From contig NZ_JANDBD010000002.1 of NCBI RefSeq assembly GCF_024320865.1, positions 186,001 through 250,000 on the forward strand: a stretch of 64,000 bases of DNA. The letters run 5' to 3'. The notes under the pieces were generated by a model that saw only the letters and a program-made list of their open reading frames with translations, did no database searches and was not told the origin of the DNA. This document shows, piece by piece, positions 17,567 through 25,948 of the stretch. The translations under genes and the position numbers were made by a program. This stretch comes from Mycolicibacterium arenosum. GTDB taxonomy: Bacteria > Actinomycetota > Actinomycetes > Mycobacteriales > Mycobacteriaceae. How positions within the stretch are numbered: the first letter of the stretch is position 1; every line of letters starts with the position of its first letter.

Positions 17567-18037
17567 GTGAAGAAGCTCATCGTTGTTGGTACCGGCGCGA
17601 TTGGAGCGCTCGCGTTGTCGACGCTGCTCGGTGGTGGTGTTGCAGCAGCCGACGACTACGCCGGACAGACCTACGCGGACGCGTCGTCCGCGGCGAGCGA
17701 CGCCGGCGAGACGGTGACCGTGGCGAGTCGCGTCGGCGACAAGCTCTCCGAGGACGATTGCCTGGTCACGCGCTCGCAGAGCACCCCGTTCACCAGCGCG
17801 ATCGACGGGTCCTCGGTCGACGGCATCCAGTTCTACCTGAACTGCAACGGCGGCGTGGCCTCGGCGACGACGCCGGGCAACTCCCTGGCCAGCGAGGCGG
17901 GTCGCACGGCGCAGGCCGCCATCGACGAGGAGGAGGCGAAGGCCGAGGCCGAGGCCGCCGCAGCCCAGAGCGAGCAGGCCGAACTCGAGTTCGCGGGCGA
18001 GGAGCCCGGTGTTCCCGGACAGGTCGCCGGCGGCTAA
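17567..18037 (+). CDS. Small secreted protein, tandem paralogue of the preceding gene
   Basis: A 156-residue exported protein with a nearly identical signal peptide (MKKLIVVGTGAIGALALS), a core with YADASSAASDAGETVTVASRVGD and a DDCLVT/YLNCNG cysteine pair aligned with its neighbour, and an Ala/Glu-rich tail ending EEPGVPGQVAGG. GTG start. The 150-nt gap before it has no long terminator; CCCCGCGGA is directly repeated close to the start. Its stop overlaps the TetR stop by 4 nt. Confidence 0.8.
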   Translation: MKKLIVVGTGAIGALALSTLLGGGVAAADDYAGQTYADASSAASDAGETVTVASRVGDKLSEDDCLVTRSQSTPFTSAIDGSSVDGIQFYLNCNGGVASATTPGNSLASEAGRTAQAAIDEEEAKAEAEAAAAQSEQAELEFAGEEPGVPGQVAGG

Positions 18038-18633
18038 GCCCGCGACGGGTCAGCCGGGGAGACCCGGCTGACCAGCATGTCCACGCAGTAGTCGATGAAC
18101 TGGTCGCGAGTGGTGTCGAGCCGTCCGTTCAAGTACGCGGTGAACAGCGCGGTCAGCGCACCTACTAAGCCCGTCGCCACCATCGCCTGAACAGCCGGAT
18201 CGGTGATCCGCGTCAGCTTGTGCTGCAGCAGGTCGATGAAGCTCGGCATCCACTCGGCGCCCGACTTCGCGAGTACCGGTTCGCGTTCGGGCGCGATCAG
18301 CAGGACGCGGCCGCGAACCGGGTCGTCGACCATCAGCGTGACGAACCGTTCCACGGCGTCGCGCGGCGTGTCCGACGTGGTGAGCGCCGACATCGCGGTG
18401 CTGCACACGTGGTCGTACACCCCGCGCACGAATTCGTCTCTGTCCGTGAAACTCTCGTAGAAGTAGCGCTCGGTCAGTCCGGCTTCCCTGCACACCGCGC
18501 GCACGGTCAGGGCCGGGCCCGCCGCGCCGCCGAGCAGGCCGACGCCGGCCGCGATCAACTCGTCGCGGCGCAGGCTCTGGCGATCCTGCAGCGGTACGCC
18601 GGACCAGCGGCCTCGTCGTTGACCGGAAGACAC
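18034..18633 (-). CDS. TetR-family transcriptional regulator
   Basis: A 199-residue protein with an N-terminal TetR HTH (RRDELIAAGVGLLG...TVRAVCREAGLTERYFYESF) and a helical ligand domain. It is divergent from the MpaB-family gene, with an ACTGAC/GTCAGT inverted repeat between them that is its likely operator. The arrangement resembles M. tuberculosis Rv0825c/Rv0826 as I recall it. Confidence 0.87.
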   Translation of the reverse strand: MSSGQRRGRWSGVPLQDRQSLRRDELIAAGVGLLGGAAGPALTVRAVCREAGLTERYFYESFTDRDEFVRGVYDHVCSTAMSALTTSDTPRDAVERFVTLMVDDPVRGRVLLIAPEREPVLAKSGAEWMPSFIDLLQHKLTRITDPAVQAMVATGLVGALTALFTAYLNGRLDTTRDQFIDYCVDMLVSRVSPADPSRA

Positions 18634-18650
18634 ATCGCTCCTATCCTCAT

Positions 18651-18672
18651 ACTGACAACGCTCGTAGTCAGT
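18651..18672. promoter_or_regulatory. Candidate TetR operator
   Basis: ACTGAC-N10-GTCAGT is a perfect 6+6 inverted repeat in the 70-nt divergent promoter between the TetR gene and the MpaB-family gene. Spacing and size suit a TetR dimer. Confidence 0.55.
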
Positions 18673-18703
18673 TGATCGGCTGACATTCAGGGAAAGCTCG
18701 CCA

Positions 18704-19711
18704 GTGACTCAAGATACTTCCGCCGCGCGCCCGGTGAACAGCGAAGCGCCGCCGATCGCGGCGGCGGGCTGCCCGGTGAGCGGCGCATACGACGCCGTAC
18801 CCCTTGGGCCCGACTCGCTGACGTGGAAGTACTTCGGTGACTGGCGCGGCATGCTGCAGGGACCGTGGGCCGGCTCGATGCAGAACATGCATCCGCAGTT
18901 GGGTGCCGCGGTGGAGGAGCACTCGACGTTCTTCCGGGAGCGCTGGCCGCGACTGCTGCGCTCGCTGTACCCGATCGGCGGCGTCGTGTTCGACACCGAC
19001 CGCGCGCCGCGCACCGGCGCCGAGGTGCGTGACTACCACGTGACGATCAAGGGCGTCGACCCTCAGGGCAGGCGGTATCACGCGCTGAACCCCGACGTCT
19101 TCTACTGGGCGCACTCGACGTTCTTCGTCGGAACCCTGATCGTGGCCGACCGCTTCTGCGGCGGCATCAGCGAGGCCGAGAAGCGGCAGCTGTTCGAGGA
19201 GCACAAGCAGTGGTACTCGATGTACGGCATGAGCATGCGCCCGGTGCCCGATACCTGGGAGGACTTCCAGGAGTACTGGGATCACATGTGTCGCAACGTC
19301 CTTGAGAACAACTACGCCGCACGCGCAGTGCTGGACCTCAGCGAGCTACCCAAGCCGCCGTTCGCGGAGAGGATGCCGAATTGGATGTGGGCGGTGCAGC
19401 GCGGGTTCGTCTCCCGGTTCTTCGTGTGGTTCACGGTCGGGCTCTACGACCCGACGGTGCGCGAGCTGATGGGTTACTCGTGGTCGGACGGTGACGAGCG
19501 GATGCACCGCCGGCTGGGCCGGCTGGTGGGCGCGGTCTTCAGCGTCCTGCCCAAGCGCGCCAGGATGCATCCGCGTGCCCGCGCGGGATGGGACCGAGTC
19601 TCCGGGAGAATCCCCGCTGACACGCCGCTGCCCGAGACGCCTGCGCGCAACCTGCCGCCGATCGACGAGCGTGACAACCCGATGCACTACTGCCCGGTGA
19701 CGTCCCGCTAG
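18704..19711 (+). CDS. MpaB-family oxygenase (DUF2236)
   Basis: A 335-residue protein of the latex-clearing/MpaB-like family, heme-associated oxygenases and related proteins. Family-like features include the histidine-containing segments [26 protein letters not shown] and EYWDHMC. The GTG start follows GGAAAG. Its substrate is unknown. It is controlled with the divergent TetR gene, and its TAG overlaps the YnfA stop (CTAG). Confidence 0.82.
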   Translation: MTQDTSAARPVNSEAPPIAAAGCPVSGAYDAVPLGPDSLTWKYFGDWRGMLQGPWAGSMQNMHPQLGAAVEEHSTFFRERWPRLLRSLYPIGGVVFDTDRAPRTGAEVRDYHVTIKGVDPQGRRYHALNPDVFYWAHSTFFVGTLIVADRFCGGISEAEKRQLFEEHKQWYSMYGMSMRPVPDTWEDFQEYWDHMCRNVLENNYAARAVLDLSELPKPPFAERMPNWMWAVQRGFVSRFFVWFTVGLYDPTVRELMGYSWSDGDERMHRRLGRLVGAVFSVLPKRARMHPRARAGWDRVSGRIPADTPLPETPARNLPPIDERDNPMHYCPVTSR

Positions 19712-20040
19712 GCACCCCGCGGTGCGTACATGATGACGGCGACGCCCACCAGGCACACCAGCGCGCCGATGACGTCCCAGCGATCCGGCCGGAATCCGTC
19801 GAACGCCATCCCCCAGGCCAGCGAGCCCGCGACGAAGACGCCGCCGTACGCGGCCAGGATGCGGCCGAAGTTCGCGTCGGGTTGCAGGGTGGCGACGAAC
19901 CCGTAGATGCCGAGCGCGATGACGCCGAGTCCGGCCCAGAGCCAGCCGCGGTGCTCGCGAACCCCCTGCCACACCAGCCAGGCGCCGCCGATCTCGGCGA
20001 CCGCGGCGAGGACGAACAGCAGAATCGATCGGACCGGCAC
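19708..20040 (-). CDS. YnfA/UPF0060 family small membrane protein
   Basis: A 110-residue protein with four hydrophobic helices, related to small multidrug-resistance-type proteins ([36 protein letters not shown]). GTG 20040 gives the usual family length; a longer frame to 20073 adds a non-conserved tail. Function is unproven in the family. Confidence 0.88.
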   Translation of the reverse strand: MPVRSILLFVLAAVAEIGGAWLVWQGVREHRGWLWAGLGVIALGIYGFVATLQPDANFGRILAAYGGVFVAGSLAWGMAFDGFRPDRWDVIGALVCLVGVAVIMYAPRGA

Positions 20041-20080
20041 GGGCTCCGACTCTACGAGACAACCGGCCCGCAAGCTCCGG

Positions 20081-20305
20081 TCACGATCCCGTCAGCCGGT
20101 GTTCGTAGTGCTCACTCTCGAAAACATCGCAGGCATAGGCGATGTCGTCGGCGGAGGCGTCGGGGTGCTCGTACGCGACGGTGTCGATCGCGGCGCGCGT
20201 CTCCGCGCCGAGTCCGATATCGGAGGTCGTGCGCGCACCCGTCGCGATCGCGCTGTTCAGCGCAGCCTGGAAGACCCGGCGAGGGTCACGACCGACGGAT
20301 GCCAC
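20081..20305 (-). CDS. Small hypothetical protein
   Basis: A 74-residue acidic, probably helical cytoplasmic protein with no signal or membrane segment and a His/Glu-rich end ([12 protein letters not shown]). No family is recognised. It lies 40 nt upstream of the YnfA gene on the same strand and just after the rtcB terminator. Confidence 0.55.
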   Translation of the reverse strand: MASVGRDPRRVFQAALNSAIATGARTTSDIGLGAETRAAIDTVAYEHPDASADDIAYACDVFESEHYEHRLTGS

Positions 20306-20321
20306 GCCACAACGCTACGGC

Positions 20322-20373
20322 CGTTGACGGTTGGGCGCCCGCGCCGCGGGAAGATTTAACCCAACCGTCAACG
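20322..20373. terminator. Hairpin terminator downstream of rtcB
   Basis: CGTTGACGGTTGGG at 20322-20335 pairs exactly with 20360-20373. The loop has a GC-rich inner stem (CCCGC/GCGGG) and an AT-rich stretch. It lies 12 nt past the rtcB stop on the minus strand. Confidence 0.7.
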
Positions 20374-20385
20374 TGCCGAGGATCG

Positions 20386-21582
20386 CTACTGACCCTTCAC
20401 GTTGAGGATCTGGCGCAGCACGTGCTCGACCTCGACGAGGTCCGCCGCGTCGGCCATCACCTGATCGATGTCCTTGTACGCGTCGGGGATCTCGTCGATC
20501 CAGGCCTCGCCGTGCCGGTACTCGATGCCCCGCATCCGCTCGGCGAGGTCGTCGACGGTGAACCGCTTGCGCGCCTCGGTCCGGGAGAACCGCCTGCCCG
20601 CCCCGTGCGGGGCCGAGCAGAGGCCCGCGGCGTTGCCCTTGCCGCGCACGATGTAGGACCGCGTGCCCATCGAACCGGGGATCACGGCGCGGACGCCCTC
20701 GTGCGCATCGACGGCACCCTTACGGGTCAGCCACACGTCGCGACCCCCGTGCCTCTCCTTGACCGTGTAGTTGTGGTGCGTGTTCACCCGCTCCACCTCG
20801 AGCTGATCAGCCGTCGTCGGATCGACGCCCATCCACTCGGCCAACGCCACCCGGAACCGGTCCATCATCTCGGCGCGGTTCTCCAGCGCGAAGCGCTGTG
20901 CCCACGCCAGTTCCCTGAGATAGCAGGCGAATTCCCTGGTTCCCTGGGGAAGGAACGCCAGGTCCCGGTTGGGCAGCCGATCCGTCCACCACCACTGCTC
21001 CATCAGCCGCTGGGCGACCTTGATGTGCTTCTGCGCGATCTTGTTGCCCACTCCGCGGGAGCCCGAGTGCAGGAACATCCAGACCCGATCCCGCTCGTCG
21101 ACGCACAGCTCGATGAAGTGGTTGCCGCCGCCCAGCGAGCCGAGCTGCCTGCGCCACGTCGTCGAATGACCGAGGTCGACCTCGTTCCGCTGGGCGAGGT
21201 CCTCGAGCAGCGCGATGCGCGCCCGCGTGAACGGGTAGCGGTCGACGTTGTCGTTGTAGTTGCCCGGCGACAGCGGGATCGCGTCCTCCAGCGCGACGCG
21301 CAGGGCTGCGAGATCGCGGCCCGCCAGGTCCGCCTCGGCGTAAACGGTGCGGGCCGCGATCATGCCGCACCCGATATCGACCCCGACGGCGGCCGGGATG
21401 ACCGCGTCGAGCGTCGGGATCACGGTGCCGACCGCCGAACCCTTGCCGCTGTGGGCGTCGGGCATCAGCGCGACGTGCGGGTGCACGAACGGCATCGCTG
21501 CGGTGTCCTTCGCCTGCTCGATGGTGCTGTCGTCGAGGTGAGAGGCGAAGTTCAGCAGCTTGTGGCCGTCGATCTTCTTCAT
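20386..21582 (-). CDS. rtcB: RtcB-family RNA ligase
   Basis: A 398-residue GTP/Mn-dependent RNA ligase joining 2',3'-cyclic-phosphate and 5'-OH ends. Metal-site motifs are DIGCGM (Cys72), GGGNHFIEL and FLHSGSRGVG; the guanylylated histidine lies in SAPHGAGRRFSR at about residue 325. The ATG at 21582 is preceded by GGAGAC; an earlier in-frame start adds a non-conserved Pro-rich stretch. No archease or RNA cyclase gene is nearby. It could repair or splice tRNA or mRNA cleaved by toxins. Confidence 0.92.
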   Translation of the reverse strand: MKKIDGHKLLNFASHLDDSTIEQAKDTAAMPFVHPHVALMPDAHSGKGSAVGTVIPTLDAVIPAAVGVDIGCGMIAARTVYAEADLAGRDLAALRVALEDAIPLSPGNYNDNVDRYPFTRARIALLEDLAQRNEVDLGHSTTWRRQLGSLGGGNHFIELCVDERDRVWMFLHSGSRGVGNKIAQKHIKVAQRLMEQWWWTDRLPNRDLAFLPQGTREFACYLRELAWAQRFALENRAEMMDRFRVALAEWMGVDPTTADQLEVERVNTHHNYTVKERHGGRDVWLTRKGAVDAHEGVRAVIPGSMGTRSYIVRGKGNAAGLCSAPHGAGRRFSRTEARKRFTVDDLAERMRGIEYRHGEAWIDEIPDAYKDIDQVMADAADLVEVEHVLRQILNVKGQ

Positions 21583-21646
21583 GTCTCCATTGACGCACGG
21601 ATTCGGCGTATCAGGCGACGCATTTTTCGGCTGCGGTGCGCACCCG

Positions 21647-22183
21647 TCAGAAGACCTCTTCGGCGGCACCGGGATTGCAGCGTGACTCGATCATGCTGGC
21701 GCCGTTGACAACTGGTCGCCACGGCTCGACGTTCCAGCTGGCCTTGCCCGGCTCGACCAACTCGGCGAAGCGCCAGTGGCAGACGAACTGCTCGCGCATC
21801 CCCGGCTTGTCGGCGTCGGGGGTGACGGCGAGTACCTGAGCCCAGCCACCGTCGGAGCCGAGGAACCCCGCCGATGCGCGCCTGCCGGCTTCGGTCGGGT
21901 AGATCCGCAGGCTGACCTGGTCGCCGACCGTTGTCCACTCCGTCCGCTGGATGTACTGCTGGGGCTGGGGGGTGGCGATCGCCGCCCTGGCGATCGAGAA
22001 GGGCGCCTTCGCGGCGGATTGCACGACGTGCATCGAAGCGCCGCCGTGGGCGACGACCACGACGATGCCCCAGGCCAAGGCGGCCAGGATGGCGAAGAAG
22101 ATCCCGTCGAGGAGCCTGCCCCACCACTGCGCGGTCGACCGGTCCCGTGGCGCCGACGGGGCGTCGGTGGCGGGGATCGTCAT
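21647..22183 (-). CDS. Membrane-anchored protein, probably DUF2599 family
   Basis: A 178-residue protein with a short cytoplasmic N-terminus and one TM helix (about 25-46, LLDGIFFAILAALAWGIVVVV). The extracytoplasmic domain has WTTVGDQVSLRIYPTEAGRR, HWRFAELVEPGKASWNVEPWRP and two cysteines. That pattern fits DUF2599, a mycobacterial domain without known function. AGGAC precedes the ATG. Confidence 0.7.
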   Translation of the reverse strand: MTIPATDAPSAPRDRSTAQWWGRLLDGIFFAILAALAWGIVVVVAHGGASMHVVQSAAKAPFSIARAAIATPQPQQYIQRTEWTTVGDQVSLRIYPTEAGRRASAGFLGSDGGWAQVLAVTPDADKPGMREQFVCHWRFAELVEPGKASWNVEPWRPVVNGASMIESRCNPGAAEEVF

Positions 22184-22380
22184 GGTCGTGTCCTGTCGTC
22201 GGTCGGGATCGTTGGAATGAGTGTGGAAGCCCTGACTTGGGAGGTTCTTGGCTTGTTCTTGGGGTGCGAGCGCGGAATCGGAAGCCGTTGCGGCTCAATG
22301 GTATTGCGTGTTAGAACGCCGCCGGGAAACGGGCCTGACATACTCGGGCGACTGTCGTGCGGTTAGAGGGGGAACTCGTG

Positions 22381-22845
22381 ATGGCGTCCACGTACTCGAA
22401 GGTCGGCCCGCTCGCCGCGGCACTGCTGGTGGTGTTCGGCGCCGTTCCGGCCTGTTCAACGTCCACCGAGTCCGGTGGCGCGCCCAGCGCGGAGTCGTCA
22501 GGTGCGGCGTCCGCTGCGCCCGCGGCCGGCGGCGGCAAGATGGACGGCGCACCGAAGCAGGAGGCTCCCGCCACGAGTGCGCAGGGCGCCGACACGGTGG
22601 TGTTCGAGGTGACCGGAACGGGATCCGCGATGACGATCGACCTGGTGCCGTCCGGCGATCAACGGCTCTACGACGTCCCGCTGCCGTGGTCGACCACCGT
22701 CACCATCGCGCCCGACGAGGCCCAACTGCAGGTCGTCGTCGTCGGCTCGGGCGAGAACAGTCCCGGCTGCAGGATCACGCTCAACGGCGAGGTGGTGGCT
22801 GAGAAACCCGAGGGCGGCAACGCGCACTGCGTGTACGACCGCTGA
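22381..22845 (+). CDS. Lipoprotein with MmpS-like C-terminal domain
   Basis: A 154-residue lipoprotein with lipobox AVPACS, a Ser/Ala/Gly-rich linker, then a beta-sandwich-like domain (VVFEVTGTGSAMTI, DVPLPWSTTVTI, GCRITLNGEVV, AHCVYDR) resembling the periplasmic domain of MmpS transport-accessory proteins, including the paired cysteines. ATG 22381 follows GAGGGGGAA. No MmpL partner is adjacent, and anchoring by lipid instead of a TM helix is unusual for MmpS. Confidence 0.72.
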   Translation: MASTYSKVGPLAAALLVVFGAVPACSTSTESGGAPSAESSGAASAAPAAGGGKMDGAPKQEAPATSAQGADTVVFEVTGTGSAMTIDLVPSGDQRLYDVPLPWSTTVTIAPDEAQLQVVVVGSGENSPGCRITLNGEVVAEKPEGGNAHCVYDR

Positions 22846-22880
22846 TCGGGGACAGCGTGCTGAGCAGTGTTGCGGATCGG

Positions 22881-22953
22881 TGCCCCCACCAGGGCTCGAA
22901 CCTGGGACCTGCGGATTAAAAGTCCGTAGCTCTACCAACTGAGCTATAGGGGC
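22881..22953 (-). tRNA. tRNA-Lys (anticodon UUU)
   Basis: Minus-strand cloverleaf with acceptor GCCCCTA/TGGGGGC, D arm AGCTCAGTTGGTAGAGCT, anticodon loop CTTTTAA and T loop GGTTCGAGCC. CCA is not encoded. Confidence 0.96.
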
Positions 22954-23089
22954 GCGGGGGAAAGAATACTCAATGCCGGGGCGTCGGGGCGCCTGCCTTT
23001 TGGGTTTGGGAATCTGGGCGTCGGTACCCTAAGCTATCCAAGCTCCCAACGCGCACGCGGCGGGAGTACCCCGAAGAGATTCGGCTTTG

Positions 23090-23162
23090 GCCCCCATCGT
23101 TTAGCGGCCTAGGACGCCGCCCTTTCACGGCGGTAGCACGGGTTCGAATCCCGTTGGGGGTA
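23090..23162 (+). tRNA. tRNA-Glu (anticodon UUC)
   Basis: Cloverleaf with acceptor GCCCCCA/TGGGGGT, anticodon stem-loop CGCCGCCCTTTCACGGCGG and T loop GGTTCGAATCC. CCA is not encoded. Confidence 0.96.
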
Positions 23163-23201
23163 CGACGCAACGGCGGCAACGTCGGAGCAGCAGGAAAGCA
23201 A

Positions 23202-23278
23202 GGCCCTGTGGCGCAGTTGGTTAGCGCGCCGCCCTGTCACGGCGGAGGTCGCGGGTTCGAGTCCCGTCAGGGTCGCCA
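23202..23278 (+). tRNA. tRNA-Asp (anticodon GUC)
   Basis: Cloverleaf with acceptor GGCCCTG/CAGGGTC, anticodon loop CTGTCAC and T loop GGTTCGAGTCC. Discriminator G is followed by an encoded CCA. Confidence 0.96.
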
Positions 23279-23309
23279 TTCGGCGAGATGTTCACCGTCT
23301 CGTCGGCAC

Positions 23310-23383
23310 GGCCAGGTAGCTCAGTCGGTACGAGCGTCCGCCTGAAAAGCGGAAGGTCGCCGGTTCGATCCCGGCCCTGGCCA
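23310..23383 (+). tRNA. tRNA-Phe (anticodon GAA)
   Basis: Cloverleaf with acceptor GGCCAGG/CCTGGCC, anticodon loop CTGAAAA and T loop GGTTCGATCCC. It is the last tRNA of the plus-strand Glu-Asp-Phe array. Confidence 0.96.
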
Positions 23384-23468
23384 CCCAAGCGTTCGCAGTC
23401 ATCCGTCGGCGCGATGCCGGCCCACCTAGCTCGTCGGCTCCTGTGAACTCCATGCTGCTGAAAATCGC

Positions 23469-23503
23469 ATTCGGCCCCAACCTGTGCCAGGTCGGGGCCG
23501 AAT
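23469..23503. terminator. Terminator of the tRNA array
   Basis: ATTCGGCCCC (23469-23478) pairs with GGGGCCGAAT (23494-23503), with a stacked inner stem ACCTG-TGC-CAGGT. It sits between tRNA-Phe and the convergent proline-rich gene, so it may stop transcription from both sides. Confidence 0.78.
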
Positions 23504-23525
23504 CGTGTCGAACTGTGAGATCCGG

Positions 23526-24209
23526 TCAGCCCGGCGGGGGAACCGGCCCGTCCGGCGGAGGCGGCAGGATCAAACCGGGAGGCGGGACGGGGCCGTCCGC
23601 CGGGTCGGGCAGGAACTGAGCCAACCCCGGCGAGATCACCGTTCCCGGCGGCGGTGCGGTGCCCGGCAGGGGCTGGCCGAGCTGCTCCTGGGGGAGCTGG
23701 CCCAGGCCGCCGTAGAGCCGGTGGTCGCGTTGCATGTCGATGAACCGGCCGAACCACTCACGCCGCGAGACGTCGGCGTTCTCCTGACCCGGAGCCACGT
23801 CGAACTGCTGCCCCTCGCCCGGTGCCGCCGGCACGACGTTCTGCGGCAGCCCGTAGGCGTTGTTGAACACGTTGAGATTCGGCACGACCCCCGGATCGGC
23901 ACTGGGCGCCTGCGGTGCCCCGTACTGCCCCAACACCGAAGCGGCGTCGAGACCGTTGACGGCGGGCGCACCCAGTGCGCCGGGAACCGGTTCGACACCC
24001 GTCTGCGACAGCACGCCGAGACCGGCCGGTCCCAAGGGCATGCCGAGCACCGGGACGACGGGGCCCGGTGGCGGCGGCGGAACCGGCTCGCCGGGCGGCG
24101 GCAGAGGATCGGGCGTCGGTTCGGCGGCGGCGGTCGCCGAGAAGACGACCGCCGCTCCGATCATTGCCAAACCCGCTGCCGCAGAAGCGGTTACGGCGAG
24201 TCGCCGCAT
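23526..24209 (-). CDS. Proline-rich exported protein in the MspA operon
   Basis: A 227-residue protein with a signal peptide ending ATAAAEP. It has Pro-rich runs at both ends (PPPGEPVPPPPP; a repeated DGPVPPPG near the C-terminus) and a more ordered middle with WFGRFIDMQRDHRLYGGLG. Its ATG overlaps the stop of the MspA-like porin gene (ATGA), so it is translated with the porin. It may be a wall- or porin-associated partner. No enzymatic motif is seen. Confidence 0.78.
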   Translation of the reverse strand: MRRLAVTASAAAGLAMIGAAVVFSATAAAEPTPDPLPPPGEPVPPPPPGPVVPVLGMPLGPAGLGVLSQTGVEPVPGALGAPAVNGLDAASVLGQYGAPQAPSADPGVVPNLNVFNNAYGLPQNVVPAAPGEGQQFDVAPGQENADVSRREWFGRFIDMQRDHRLYGGLGQLPQEQLGQPLPGTAPPPGTVISPGLAQFLPDPADGPVPPPGLILPPPPDGPVPPPG

Positions 24210-24895
24210 CAGACCGACTTCGTCGTGCCGTAGTAGGCCACCACGTCGTCGGTATCGGTGGTCGAGCTGGTGAGCGTCGCGTAGGACCGCAGGAACGACT
24301 GACCGACGCAACCGTCGACCTTGACGTGGGTGTCCTTGATGGTGACGCGCACCGGCGCCGCCTTGAAGGACTTCTTGCTGACCGTCACCGTGGAGACCGT
24401 GCCCGGCTTCGGGTGAATTTCGATCGTGCCCGACAGCGGCACCTGAACGCTGCCGATACCGATACCGCTGCCCTGGGCGCCGAAGCCGACACCGACGTTG
24501 ACGCCTGCCTGGCCGATGAGGCGGACCTGGCCGAGTTCGATGCCGCACCCGATCTGGTAGCCGGCCTCGAGGGTGCCACCGGACAGGGTCGTGCTGCCGC
24601 CACCGGTCACCGTGCCGGTGAACGTCCCGCCCACCAGGTATTCGCGAGACGACGCCGCGGTGGTCAACGGGGCGATCGGCAGCTCGCTCTCGTTGGTGGC
24701 GGCCACGGTGAGCGTCCAGCCGTCGGGCGTGGTGACCACGGCGGGCGGGTTCGATGCGACGATTCCGTTGTCCGGTGGCGGAACGGCGGCGGCGGGGTCG
24801 ATCGGCGGGGGCGGCGGCTCGGCGGCCGCGAAGGGCGCGACGGCCGCCAGGGGGCCGGCGATGCAGGCGGCGGCCAGAACTGCGAAACGGTTCAT
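24209..24895 (-). CDS. MspA-family outer-membrane porin
   Basis: A 228-residue porin precursor with signal peptide 1-25 (cleavage AAA|EPPPP). The beta-rich mature part has REYLVGGTFTGTV, LEAGYQIGCGIELG and VKVDGCVGQSFLRSYATL, characteristic of MspA; the two cysteines probably form a disulfide. MspA proteins form octameric mycomembrane channels for small hydrophilic solutes. A Pro-rich N-terminal extension makes it longer than classical MspA. It lies 37 nt downstream of a paralogue. Confidence 0.9.
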   Translation of the reverse strand: MNRFAVLAAACIAGPLAAVAPFAAAEPPPPPIDPAAAVPPPDNGIVASNPPAVVTTPDGWTLTVAATNESELPIAPLTTAASSREYLVGGTFTGTVTGGGSTTLSGGTLEAGYQIGCGIELGQVRLIGQAGVNVGVGFGAQGSGIGIGSVQVPLSGTIEIHPKPGTVSTVTVSKKSFKAAPVRVTIKDTHVKVDGCVGQSFLRSYATLTSSTTDTDDVVAYYGTTKSV

Positions 24896-24932
24896 GGTGT
24901 TCTGTGATCTCTCGTTCGTAGGTCGATTGGGG

Positions 24933-25607
24933 CTAGACGGCTTTGGTGACACCGACGTAGGTGATGACGTCATCGGTGTTGTCGGTGGAGCTCGTCAGCG
25001 TGGCGTACGAGCGGATGAAGGACTGGCCCGCGCACTGATCGGTCTTGACGCGAACGCCGGTGATGGTGACGCGAGCGGTGGTGCCCTTGAACGACTTCTT
25101 GTCCAGCGCAACGGTCGTGACGGTGCCGGGCTTCAGGTAGATCTTGCCCTGGAGGCTGATGCCCGCACTCAGCGTGGGCGCACCGAGCGCACCGAGGCCG
25201 GGTGTGATGGACGCGCCGGGGTTGATCTCGACCTCGTCCGAGATGATGCCGCAGCCGATCTGCTCACCGGCCTCCAGTGTTCCGCCGGTGAGCTTCGTCT
25301 TGCCGCCGCCGGTGATCTTCCCGGTGAACGTGCCGGCGATGAGGTACTCGCGCGACGAGATCGCCGTGGTGAGGGGTGCCACCGGAAGCTGAGTCTCGTT
25401 GCTGCCCACGACTTCCAGATGCCAGCCATCCGGGGTGTCGAGGATGCCGGGTGCAGCGGACGGGACGGCACCCTCGGGCGGAAGCGGGTTGGTGACGGGA
25501 ACGACGGCGGCGTCGTCGCCCGCCGGGGGTTCGGCCAACGCCAGGGGTGCCACCCCGATGGGAAGCGCGATGCAGATCGCGGCAGCTGTGGCAAACCGAT
25601 TCAACAT
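24933..25607 (-). CDS. MspA-family outer-membrane porin, paralogue
   Basis: A 224-residue porin precursor with signal peptide 1-25 (LALA|EPPAG). It shares with its downstream neighbour the segments REYLIAGTFTGKITGG, LEAGEQIGCGI, KSFKGTTARVTITGVRVK and CAGQSFIRSYATLTSSTDN. First gene of a three-gene unit with that paralogue and the proline-rich protein. Confidence 0.91.
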   Translation of the reverse strand: MLNRFATAAAICIALPIGVAPLALAEPPAGDDAAVVPVTNPLPPEGAVPSAAPGILDTPDGWHLEVVGSNETQLPVAPLTTAISSREYLIAGTFTGKITGGGKTKLTGGTLEAGEQIGCGIISDEVEINPGASITPGLGALGAPTLSAGISLQGKIYLKPGTVTTVALDKKSFKGTTARVTITGVRVKTDQCAGQSFIRSYATLTSSTDNTDDVITYVGVTKAV

Positions 25608-25948
25608 GGTGATGGGGGTGCCTCTCTAAGCGTGGATTCGCATCCGGATCCGACCGATCCGTTGGGTGGGAGCATCCAATGCAGTGATGTCGAAACGGTG
25701 AATGGACGTCCAACACTAAGGGGTTTGTTACCGTCGGATGAGAATTCCTCTGATTCTACTGACAGCGAATTCACATGTACAAGAAAGGAAATGGCCTCAA
25801 CGCCGTGGCCCGGTTCTAAGCGTTCGTTCACGTACCGGACATCTTGTCATTCAACGGTGGTCGTGGGACGGTCTCAGCTGGATGCCGCGGGTCGGTGTGC
25901 AGTGCCCTGGTTGTCGTAGTCCGAATGCAAGAGGAGTAATCGTCGCCC
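25608..25948. other. Divergent intergenic region upstream of the porin operon
   Basis: 341 nt with no convincing gene. It contains a stretch of lower GC (about 25720-25800) and GAGGAG shortly before the secreted-protein ATG at 25949. It must hold the promoters for the minus-strand porin operon and the plus-strand secreted-protein operon. No clear operator palindrome is visible. Confidence 0.6.

Noticed and set aside
19882..21708. 608-codon plus-strand frame over YnfA, the 74-residue gene and rtcB
   Set aside because: Overlaps RtcB with intact active-site motifs; no domain in the antisense product.
22881..23503. tRNA cluster as an integration site for a mobile element
   Set aside because: No integrase, direct repeat of a tRNA 3' end or phage gene was seen on either side.
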